From: Pelobates cultripes
Taxonomy: Eukaryota; Chordata; Amphibia; Anura; Pelobatidae
Length of the DNA: 64,000 nucleotides
Assembly (NCBI GenBank): GCA_933207985.1
Contig: OW240924.1
Coordinates: 74,965,866 to 75,029,865, forward strand
Reading direction: 5' to 3'
The position numbers were made by a program, and so were the translations under genes. The notes under the pieces are model-generated. The model was not told the origin of the DNA and made no database searches. It worked only from the letters and a program-made list of their open reading frames with translations. How positions within the stretch are numbered: position 1 is the stretch's first letter; every line of letters starts with the position of its first letter. This document shows positions 12,501 to 24,500 of this stretch, piece after piece.

Positions 12501-15500
12501 ATAGTATCCCCTAGTGGACCAGTGGCTTGTTAAGTACAGTGGTGGCTCAGCAGCAGCAAGCGCTGACTTACCTTGCAAGCAGCTCCTACAGCTCCCTGTG
12601 TAAATCTCGCGGCTCTTAGTGCCGCGCGGAGCGTTGCCATGGTAACCCGTGGCAACGCTCTGCGGCCGCGGGTCTCGCGAGATTTACACAGGGAGCTGCA
12701 TGCAAGGTAAGTCAGTGCTTGCTGCTGGCCCCCACAGGACCGCCGGGCTTGTAATGGGCCCGGCGGTCCTGTTATATATTATCGGCAATATCGGTATCTG
12801 AATTGGCCGATACCGATATTGCCGAAAATACCAAATATCGGCCGATAATATCGGCCAGACCGATAATCGGTCGATCCCTAGTGCCAGAAGGTCACTTGCT
12901 CCAGCTGACCTTCGGGGGATAAACCATTAATGAACAGTTGAACCCCAAAGTCTTCTGTCCGGCGCTGTTCAGCTCTGTTCAGCTCTGCTCTATCCAAACG
13001 GATTGGGTGCCGCTGTTAGGCTGAGAGAATCAGCTGATGCTCTAAGCCTTTTAGTAGCTCCCCATTCACAAAATCGGCTTGAGAAACATACCTCTTTTTC
13101 TCAAGTTGTTGGGCATTGCACAGTTTGAGGATCCATGTTTAACCACTAACTCAAATCGATGTAGAGTTGACAGAGCTTAGTAGAGCCAGCCAACCTTGTG
13201 GGTTAACCCTTGAAGGTAAGTGGGTACCTACTTGCACCATAACATCTGCTTTCTTATGAGGTTGTTATGGTGCCCATAGTGTTTCTGTAAAACAACATTG
13301 TAGAGAAAAAGGTTACAGAAACTTTTCAAGCTGTTGTGGTTCTGGTGTTTACTGTTTAGTGCATTTGGTTGATTAAATCTTTTTTTTTTTTTTTTTTGGA
13401 CTCAACAGATATGATTTTTTTCTGCCAGTGTAAATTTGGTAGTCTTCTGAAATGGAAATACCTGCAAAAACTGTCTGAATTTATTGTACAGAAAACAGAC
13501 AAAATTAAACATAACACTTAAAGGGACACTTTAGGCACCCAGACCACCTCAGCTCATTGAAGTAGTCTGGATAAAGTGTCTCTATAGCACTTACTGCTGC
13601 AATGTAAAACAGTGCAGCACTAAGTCTGCCTCCAGTGGCTGCCTACCAGACAGCCACTAGAGGTGTTTCCTGAATATTAATGGACTTTTGGTCTGTTATC
13701 TGATGCTGGACATCGTCCTGCTCTACAAGAGGACATCCAGCATCAGCTAAGTGGTCACGGTGCAATGTCCCATGTCCCTTAAACCTACAGTGGTAATTAT
13801 TGCCGAATTACCTCTCAGGGTTAATACCACCTCTACTGGCTGTCTACCACTAAATGACGCTGAACATCCTCACGCTCTACATGAGGACTTGCAGCATCAT
13901 TGGAATCCCCATTAAATCAATGCTTTCCTATAATGAGGCCTAATGTGCGCATGGCACTCACTGCACATGTGCACTAGTGCCCTGTTTTCGAGTGATGTCA
14001 GAGGAGGCTAAAGCCGCCACCCAGCACCAAGGGACATCGGCGCTGGGATCAGGTAAGTAAATAAAGGATTTTTAACACTTAGTGCCAGGAATACAGCTTT
14101 GAAATACAGTTGTTTACTGTATGATATAACATACTGCAATACAGCCTTCATTAATTGAAAATGTGATCTCCCTCACTGAAAGATTTAGGAAGTGAAATGA
14201 ACAATGTAACATGATTCTGACCAGAAGAAAGTCAATGGTTTACATGTGGAAAGTGAACTGCTTTTCTTGCTACAGATATCTGATTGAAATATACTGAGAT
14301 TTATTAGAGCATTTCTCGTGTAACATGTGTCTGCTAAGGATTTGGCTCACTGGTTCCGCATTGCTACTCTCAGTAATGTTCCATTTTATTTCAGGCCTAT
14401 TTGTGCCGCGCGGCTTTCTATGGATTTAGGAAGAGATACTCCAAAGCCATTATGAATTGCAACGCTGCAATTAAAGTACAGCCGAACAGTGTAAGAGCTT
14501 ACCTATACAGAGGAGCCTTAAAGTATCACATAAAGGTAAAAAACATAGCTTTAACTAAAACCCCATTGATTGCCTTTATGAATTTAATATACTACTTTTA
14601 AGATGATAACAAGTGTTCTACAATACCATGTAATTTGGCCAAAGGCAACTGTATTATTAATCAGAGATTTGTAGTTGCCTTGGTGATCCCTGTTACTATA
14701 AAGCTATAACCTGTGAATAAGATCAACTGCTATGAACTACAGGTGATACTCGAAAAATTAGAATAACGTGCAAAAGTTTATTTATTTCAGTAATGCAACG
14801 TAAAAGGGGAAACTAATATATGAGATAGACACATTACATGCAAAGCAAGATAGTTCAAGCCGAGATTTGTCATAAGTGCGATGATTATGGTTTACAGCTC
14901 ATGAAAACCCCAAATCCACAATCTCAGTAAATTAGAATATTACATGCAATCAATAAAACAAGGAGTGTACATAGAACAATATCGGACGTCTGAAAAGTAT
15001 AAGCATGCATAAGGACTCAGTACTTGGTTTGGGCCCCTTTTGCAGCAATTACTGCCTCAATGCGTGGCATGGAAGCTATCAGCCTGTGGAACTGCTGAGG
15101 TGTTATGGAAGACCAGGATGCTTCAATAGCGGCCTTCAGCTCTTCTGCATTGTTCGGTCTCATGTCTCTCATCTTTCTCTTGGCAATGCTCCATAGATTC
15201 TCTATGGGGTTCAGGTCAGGCGAGTTTGCTGGCCAATCAAGCACAGTAATCCCACGGTCATTGAACCAGGCTTTGGTGCTTTTGGCAGTGTGGGCAGGTG
15301 CCAAGTCCTGCTGGAAAATGAAGTCAGCATCCCCATAAAGCTCATCTGTGAAAGGAAGCATGAAGTGCTCCAAAATCTCCTGGTAGACGGTTGCGTTGAC
15401 TCTGGACTTAATGAAGCACAGTGGACCAACACCAGCAGATGACATGGCTCCCCAAATCAACACAGACTGTGGAAACTTCATACTGGACTTCAAGCATCTT

Positions 15501-18500
15501 GCAGTATGTGCCTCTCCATTCTTCCTCCAGACTCTGGGTCCTTGGTTTCCAAATGAGATGCAAAAGTTGCTGTCATCAGAAAAGAGGACTTTGGACCACT
15601 GAGCAGCAGACCAGGTCTGTTTTTCTTTAGCCCAGGTAAGACGCTTCTGACGTTGTTTGTTGTTCAGGAGCGGCTTGACAAGAGGTATACGACATCTGAA
15701 GCCCATGTCCAGGATCCGTCTGTGTGTGGTGGCTCTTGATGCACTGACTCCAGCCTCAGTCCACTCCTTGTGAAAGCCCCAAAACATTTGAATGGCCTTT
15801 TCCTGACCATCCTCTCCAGCCTGCGGTCATCCCTGCTGCTTGTGCACCTTTTTCTTCCACACTTTTCCCTTCCACATAACTTTCTGGCTTTGTACTGCAG
15901 GGCTTAACTTAGAAGAGCTTAAGGAAGCTCTTAGCTTGATCTGCTGGCTCTTCACACAGGAAGACGAAAGGCAGAGACAGGAACATGGCTGACACCATGT
16001 AATGCGTCAAACCATTAGCAATGGTTTAATAATTAACATTGAGGGGTGCAATAACCACTACAGTGCGCTGTAGTGGTTATAGTGCTTGGGGTGTTTATTT
16101 AAATAAAAATATGGTATATTATATTTAACATAAAGATTACTTTAACATATAAAAAAAAGTTATATATTTGCAGTACCAGAACCTTTTTCAGGCACTGCCA
16201 TCTTCCACATACTGGCAGAGACGTAGTTTGCTGGAGTGCTGCAGTACAGACAGAGTGGATCAGTGGTGAGGGGGAGAACTCTGGGGGTTAAAGAAATCTG
16301 AACTATCTGCCCGCTGATAAGATTTCAGATAGTGGAAGGACGGGGGGCAAAGTGGTCCGGTGCTGGAACAGTTCATGAACAGTTCAATCCCAAATTCTGT
16401 GTTCCAGCACCAAGTTGTTTATGAATGGGGAGCTACTGATTGACATTAGCCAACCACCAGCACCCCTGCCTAGCGGACTCCACACTTCCTTATAGTTAGT
16501 TTCAGAAGCCAGATGCGGCTTAGGGGAATTAGAAATCCGGTGCTGGAGAACAGTTTAACCCCTTCAGGTAAGAAAGAATCTGGGGACATCCTGGCATCGT
16601 AACAACTTAATTTAGATGAAGTCATTATGTTGCCGGAGTGTTCCTTTAAGCAGTGGCTGTATAACTGTAAAGGATCTTCAACATCTCATTAAAATACACA
16701 AATAGTACATGATTTTAACTAAATAAGTTGTTGGGTTTACTGTTGCTTTGTAATCAATTTTTTGCTTATTGCAGGCATATAAATTGGCAATTCAGGATTT
16801 AAACAAAGCGGCTGAGTTGGATCCATCCTGTTCTCTAGTGTATTACAACAGAGGCGTTTGCTACCATCAGAGTAAGCTGTATGACAAGGTACGGAAAGGA
16901 CTTTATTGATTGCTTCACTGCATCTTGAAATGAATTTAAGAGATATAAACTTTGTTACACTTACTACAAGCGTGAGTTACGCAGAAATACATTATACAAA
17001 TATAGTCAGGGCCAGTACAAACCATTATCTGGAAATCTATTCATAAACCGGGTATACATAGGACACGCGGTCATGCATTTAGGCTGGAAGAAAGGAGATT
17101 TCATCTAAGGCAAAGAAACAGTAAGAACTATAAGGATTCTCTGCCTGAAGAGGTGGTTTTATCAGAGTCCATACAGATGTTTAAACTGCAATTGGATAAA
17201 TACTTCCAAAAACATAACATACAGGGATATCATTTCTAATTAGTGGGGTAATAGCTGCTTGATCCAAGGAGATATCTGACTGCCATTTTGGCATCAAGAA
17301 GGAATTTTTTCCTAGTTTGTTGTGAAATTGGACGCGCTTCAGACTGGGTTTTTTGCCTTCTTTTGGATCAACAGCAAAAACATATGTGAGGAAGGTGAAC
17401 TTGATGGACGCAAGTCTCTTTTCAGCTATGTAACTATGTAACGGAGTACATTTTCTCCTATGTGTTGTAATACGCTAAAACGACTCATGAACAAATACAA
17501 TATAACAGCCCACATATACACAAATATGTTGCAAAGCAACTGCAGGACCCGTAAATAACACAATAAGTACAATACGGCAACATTCACAACTCAATTAAAT
17601 AAATTAAATAGTACCGTCAAGGCAAGGGACTTTAAGATCCTATTTTGGCACATTACTACTAAAAGATTGTGCCTACCCCTGTACTAACTAAATATGTATT
17701 GCACTGATTATCGGTGCTGCTCTTATACAACATAGGGGTAAATCATTAAATGGTCACACTAAGCACTAAAAGTACTACAATTCATTGTACTTTTATTTTG
17801 CAAAGTGATTGTGGGTGGTGTCTCAAATCGATTTCGATAAAAATATTGGCTCTCCCAAAGCCTACATGTGGCCCCTTGGCTGTCACTCTAAGTGACATTC
17901 CACGTTAGCCTTTTACACTTTGGTCAGAACTGATAACTGATAGCACTGTTCTAGCCGACCCCTACTGCTCTCAGCCGATCATGCTGCCCAAAGTTACAGT
18001 TCAACTCCACATTAACAAGGCTGGGCTGTAGGCATTGGGAGAGATCCAGGTTTTTTTTTTTTAAACTTCTTAAAAAATGGTTCCACCCAAACTGGGGAAA
18101 GAGCATCTAAATACTATTTGCATCATTAATACTACAATAGGCTGCAGTGGTCATAAGACATGGAATACAAATACAAACAAACATATTCCTCACTACTCTT
18201 GGGTGGCAGCAATGACTATAGTACCCATGAACCCTAATACATACAATAAAAAACAAAGAAAAAAGTTACTTGCGCACTAGCCCAAATCCCTATTCATATT
18301 TAAATAAATGGAGGTTATTTAGTAACTCCAATGGCCATTTAAGTGTAAGCTCACCTGCCATGTCAAAACAAAAACTCTAGGCGAGTCCTACACTTCCATT
18401 TTTCCTTGCTGTCCTAAAGTAGAAGATACAATCTCTAATGAGACAGAGAGGGGTACTTTTCTAAACCTCTATTAACCCTTAATAGGGAACACAGGGGTGG

Positions 18501-21500
18501 GCGGCAGCATTGTAACATGGCTGTGCAATACAACAGCAAATACGAACATACAAAATGAATCCCTGTGCTAGAGCTGCCACTACTTCTCGGTGACCACTTT
18601 AAGCAGAATGCGTGTCTGAATTCATATCTGTAATTTCTACAAATATTTTGTAAACACAGTATGGGTACCAACATGGAGGCTAACCCCAAATGTGAAAAGT
18701 GACCTCAAAGAGTTTTGGAGTCTTCTGCCACTATAATGATTCATCTCAATATTCATCATCCATCCTAGGCCATCTGGGGGGAAATCGGATATGATGTAAA
18801 AAACTCATCATTTTAGTGATTACTGGTTTAAAAAAAACAAATCTAAATCTCTGAAAACATGTTACCATCATACTGAAAGTTCACTTGGTTACAGATTAAT
18901 TCAATGTGACTAGATGGATTTGTGTTCATTGTTGTTACATCTTTCAGGCCCTTACAGATTATGGAATTGTGCTACTTCTGGGAGGATGGAAGGAAACGGA
19001 GATTAAGGTCCTGGTGAACCGTGGCTTACTTTATCACGAACTTGGTGACTATGCAAATGCTTTGGAGGTGAGGTAGTGCTTTAGTTTATTAAATGTCTGC
19101 AAACAAGCATTGTACCTTGAGGACAGAGTTAAATGAAACATTGGGGTTTATCTACTGAACAACAATTTGCAGTGAATGAATTTCTAATTTTAGGATAAAA
19201 TGTGACAATGTTCCAGCTAAACTTTGGGTTTCAATTGACTGTTTAGTAAATAATACCTTAGTTATATTCACATGTCTGTTTCACATACGATTAGTCGATC
19301 ATTGCTTTGGGCACCAAGCATGGACTATAATTACAATTTTCAATTATTTAGCCAAAAAGCATATAAATAGTTTCCGAGTATGCCTTGCAAGAAAAAGAAT
19401 ACTCCAATTACACTGCAGGACAGTATAATAAATGAATACAGTGCTTTATCCATGGTTTGGCCAGTATTGACAGCCCCTGTCTGTTTCCACACTGCCCCCA
19501 GTACTCATTTCTTTCCAGATGTAACTCAAATCATCCAAAATATCCATAACTGGTGCTGTTATTCAGTGCATTTTCCCCATCCATTTCATCATTTTATTTC
19601 TATTCTTCTAATCCATCCTAGTAGTTATGATCTTCTTAGCACTTTCCCCCCCAAACACCTTCCATTCAAACTGAAGCTTCAATCTCTTCCATATCAGAAC
19701 ATTTGAGCACTCTTTACTTTGTTCTATCCTACATGCCTACTACATCCTTATTGCTAGGCTTGGCTGCTGGCCTTCCCTAATACACAGGGCAGAGTTGGCA
19801 GTTTGTGTTCTGGAGTACATGAATATGTAACAAACTGCCCAGGTACCGTTTTGCAAACCCTATTGTTATTTAGGGGTTAATCTGCCGCTGCATTACATTT
19901 TTAGTGGGCCCAAAGCAATATAAATATTTTCATTAACCCATGTATATCCTCAATGTGCTTTATATACTTTTTATCATAATACAATATACTCCGGGATCTA
20001 TTCAATGAATGGGGAGTTTAATGGACATGGCAATTGATCTGTACATTGTTTGGCCCAGGATAAATTCTACTGATTTCAATGTTTTATTATATTACCATAT
20101 TTGACCTTTTTTGTCCCTTCTTCTTTATACATTTTGAGCTTTCTGGTCACCTCTGTTGTATTTAGCCTTCTACGTTTTATGACTTCCCTTTCTCCATGAC
20201 TGACATACAATGACAAACATAAACAACATAATAGTATTTACCCATTAGTTTGGGTATATAAGGCTATTCCATAGCTGGTCCAGGTTTTTACATAAATAAT
20301 AGACAAAGCACACCCCACCTTAAATTTCAAATTCTGGGCACTGCTTTCAAACTTGTGGAATGACCAGGGATCCACAGAGACACTGTACTAATATATTAAT
20401 CATCCAAAATGCAAGTATTCAGTACCAATGACATTGTATAGTATGGATTTAAAGTACTCAATGTAAAAATCCATCCAAGCTTCTTCACGCAAGCGTGGAC
20501 ATTTCCATACAAATATCCATAACTAGACAGTGTTAATGTGACAATTAACAAGCCCAATGACATAATTTTGTAAAATGTACCACCTCGCAACTTGCAGAAC
20601 TTACACGATCTGCTCTTAATGTCTTGGTGCCGGATACCACAGGACATGTTCAGAGGTCTTGTGGAGTTCATGCCTTGATGCATCAGAGCTGTTTTGGCAG
20701 CACTAGGGGGGACCTATATGATATTAGGCAGGTGGATTTAATGTTGGGGTTGATCAGTGTATATCTGTGAATTACTTGTATTGACGGCGTTGACGTTCCA
20801 ACACAATCAAAAGGCACACCGTAAAGTAGATAACAACAAAGTTAAAATATGTGTTTACCATCTCCCCAGTCTCTCCTTGCTGCTCTACAAATCCACTGGC
20901 CACCACTCTTAATTAACTCCTTACACAACCTCCTCATCTCCCATTAGACATGCGCCCCCTGTCTCACTCTCTCCATTGCTGGAGGGGCCTTCCTGGAACT
21001 CACTATAGACACACTCAATATGGTGAGCGAGCACATTCTTCTTTAGATGATAGGTATTCTCATTTAAATGCATTAACTGTAGCTAACCTACTGATTGGAT
21101 TTTTGCAACAGGATTTTAAATCTGTGGCTACAAAAACTCCTGAGGACATCAAGATTCATCAAGTCATAGGAAACTGCTACCATAGGTAAGTAATGAAACA
21201 GAAATAACTGCTGCGGCTGCCACATCTGCGTAATGTTTAACAGTCACGCATAAAATCAAAGTCTTCAAGGAACACTTATATTAATAAGAAGTATAATTTT
21301 AATGTTAGAGTCCCGTTCTTTTTTTACTGGGCCCCCTTTCCTATCTCTATATAAAAAAAGTAGTTAAACTTACCTGTAATTAGACTTGGTTTGGGAGATT
21401 TAAAAAAACAAAAACAAACATGCACAAAAAAAACCCTGTTTCATTCAGTCGATCAGAATTCGTCAACACAGTAGTTTGGCTCATCTGAATATTGTCAATG

Positions 21501-24500
21501 TAAACAATTCGGGAAAAGCTATTCGGAAATACCAAATAGGGCGTGTAAATCCCCTAGACCTTCCCTGCCCCACTCTCTGTACAGCAGGGAAGAACACAGA
21601 GACTGTTTATACTGACCCGAGGTGCATGTCTGAAGGATCCTGTCATTTACCAAATACAATTACTGCAGGAATTCCAGGAGATGTGCATTTTTTTCAATGT
21701 TCTGTCTTTTCCATGCAATTCTTCTTAGGAGTTGTCACTGATGCATTAGTTGGATGTAAAAATTGAAAGCAAGCTATACATGAAACGGAGCATTCTTTAC
21801 TTTGTCTTAAAGGAACACAACCATGTATTCCTGAACCTATAGTGCATAACCCACCATGTAGTTGGCTTGCCCCCTTAAAAGGAATTAAAACTCCACTTAT
21901 TTCCAGCGCCATGCAGGTCTGCCGGCGCTGACTCCGCCTCTGTTTTCGCCAATCAGTACCTCCTCATAGAGATGCATTGAATCAATGCATCTCTATGAGG
22001 AAAATTCAGCGCCTCCGAACGGCAGGGCTGCCTACTGTGCAGCCCTGAGCCAGGAAGCGTCTGAGTGGCCACTTGGAGGTGTCCCTAGGGGCAATGTAAA
22101 CACCGCCTTTGCTCTGAAAAGGCAGTGTTTGCATAAAACTGCCTGAAGGCAATGATTATACTCACCATAACAGCTACATTAAGCTATAGTTGCTTGGTGA
22201 CTCTGGTGTCCCTTTAAATTAAAAAAATTAACTAGGAAAAAAAAAAGCTGAAATTCTGACTCACTCCCAACTAAATCACAAGGGATAACATTACATGCTT
22301 ATCTGGTAAATTGTAACAATGGGATTTAGTTACAGGAATGGGCACATACTGTTTGGAGTTCAGGGAATAAATTAAGCATTAGGAAGGGTGGAGAGAACTG
22401 GACTCTCATAGAATAATTTGCTATGTTTGCGGTGATCTAATCACCAAAACACTTTAACCTCCATCCTTAAAGGGTTCCGTTATTGTCCAGCTTTTCTAAC
22501 CAAAACAAAACCTAGAATTTGTGCTGTTTCCTTCACCGCAATTTAAGGATTTATTTTTAAATGCCCCCACAAGTATTGTATATTGTTGTTTTTAAGGGGA
22601 GAAATGGCTTTCTTGAAATATCCATTACGTATACCTGATACACTAAGTGTAAATAACATGGTAAAAAGGAGGGGGGGAAATAAACACAGTTTCACAATTT
22701 TTCTTATAATAATTTTTACATATCAAATGCAACTAAGGAAACATAACTCACATAGATTCATGTATTAGTCCTGGTTATTACATGCTTCATATATCTAGGA
22801 TGTAAATTAAAGGGACACTGTAGTGACTAGAACAACTACAGCTTAATGTAGTGGTTCTGTTGTGTATAGTGTGTTTATAGTGGGTTTAGTTAGTACTCTA
22901 GCATCACGCCAGTAACAGTGTACGAATACTGATTTGATGTTAAATTGTATTTTACTTGCTAATCTAATATTCTTGTCATATAATGTTGCACTTTGAAAGA
23001 AAGACAGGATAAAATGGAAAAGTAAACAAGGGTTATCTCACAATATATAAAACATTGAATAATAAACAATGCATAATAAATACTACAGTTTCTGTAAACC
23101 ATACATTTCATGAATTGTTTGGCTTCAAAATCACAAAGTGAAGTTTGTTTTTGATTTCTTCTTAAAGAAAAATCTAAAATTGTAGACCTGGTAAATAATA
23201 TAAAATGTAATCTAGATGGTACTTTAATTGGGTTTAACATGTAATTTGTATGTATGCAAGTATATATGAGTCCTGTATCTAGGTGTGAGTAAGGTTGATT
23301 TAAGTAATATGGATAGATGCATACATATGGAGGGGTGGGAATAATTAGTCATGTAATCCAGTTGCATTTAAATTCTGAGTTGGGAAACAGACGCACAGTA
23401 AGTTATTTAGTGTGAAGACATTGTGTATACCAGTGCAGTGTTGGCTCTTAATTAAATGTTCCCCAAAATTCTCCCAGTGTATTTTGAAGGAACTGTATGG
23501 ATACCATAACAACTTAATTGAAATTATTTTATTTTGGTGCCCAGTGGTCACTGGCTCTTTCTTACTTGAAGGGGTTAAACCGTTTAATTCTAACTATATG
23601 ACACTTGAATGATCAAGCTGAAAGGACAATCTAAGCACCAAATTAACTTTTGCTTTTATTATAGACCAATGGTCATTCCCTAATTTTTTGTCATTTGAGA
23701 GTTTGCTTATACAGCCCTACCCGCACCTCTCCTAGCTTGACTCACACAGCCTCCCTACTCACTCTTTAGAAAAACAGGTCTACATTTTAAACGTCTCGTT
23801 TTACACAGTGTGTTTAATGTAGAAGTTCTTATCTCCTGCTCTGTTGATTGCCAGCAGCAGCCTTCTGTGTGTGAGTACAGAAGGTGAGAGGGGGAGGCGG
23901 GGGGAGGTGTAACTACTTTTTTTTAAAGGAGGTGTGGCTATGGCTGCATAAACAAAGTGATTTAACTTTTAAATAGCTGAAAAACTGAGAAATGACGCTG
24001 CTCATTAAGCTAAATTTGTTTTTGTGTTTACAAAACCCCATAAAAATAGGTTGCCAAGTTTGAAAGGTTAACAACCACTGCTGTAATCAATATTTGCAAC
24101 CAGAAAAGTTTATCATATACCCATCATTCCTCTCAGGCTGCAGGAGTACAAAGAAGCTGTTCAAGCATTTAACCAGATGCTGAAATTAAATCCATTGTCA
24201 CCTGAAGGATATATTGGTCGTGGAAATGCTTATCTTGAATATGGTCACAAGAACGCCACAAAGCACGCTCTGCGAGATTTTATTAAGGCTCTCCATTTAA
24301 GTCCCAAGTGTATTGCAGCTCGGATTTGTCTGGGTTACAATTTACAGGTACGTTGTGACAATTGTTCCAATCACATTAACACTTGGTTCACGCAATATAA
24401 ACCCCTTCAGTAGAAATTAAATATAATGGGTATGAGTCAGTACGTACAATAAGTATATTACCTAGTGTCGTAACTGGAATTAGGTGGACTACACAAAAGA

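Larger units (their letters stand above)
11503..12880. mobile_element. hAT-type non-autonomous element, 1378 bp
   Basis: Terminal inverted repeats TAGGGATCGACCGATATTG and ...CGATAATCGGTCGATCCCTA, flanked by an exact 8-bp duplication GTGCCAGA (11495-11502 and 12881-12888); an 8-bp duplication is the hAT hallmark. No transposase is present. The inner ends repeat GCCGATA motifs. The interior holds TG-rich minisatellites (about 11690-12000), a four-fold repeat beginning tgatgtaatttgtgtaattt (about 11998, 12168, 12285, 12395), and a GC-rich long hairpin. Confidence 0.8.
11268..13292. mobile_element. TTAA-type element split by a hAT insertion
   Basis: The left end is TTAAAAGGATACTGTAG at 11268 and the right end is ccatagtgtttctgtaa near 13292, roughly inverted. 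The left part runs to tatggtgccaga; its continuation resumes at gtgccagaaggtcac (12881). The middle is the separate element at 11503-12880. The right TTAA has decayed. Confidence 0.5.

Noticed and set aside
21041..21111. Extension of TTC6 exon 9 upstream of 21112
   Set aside because: The frame is open but the sequence lacks TPR pattern, and a good acceptor lies at 21111.
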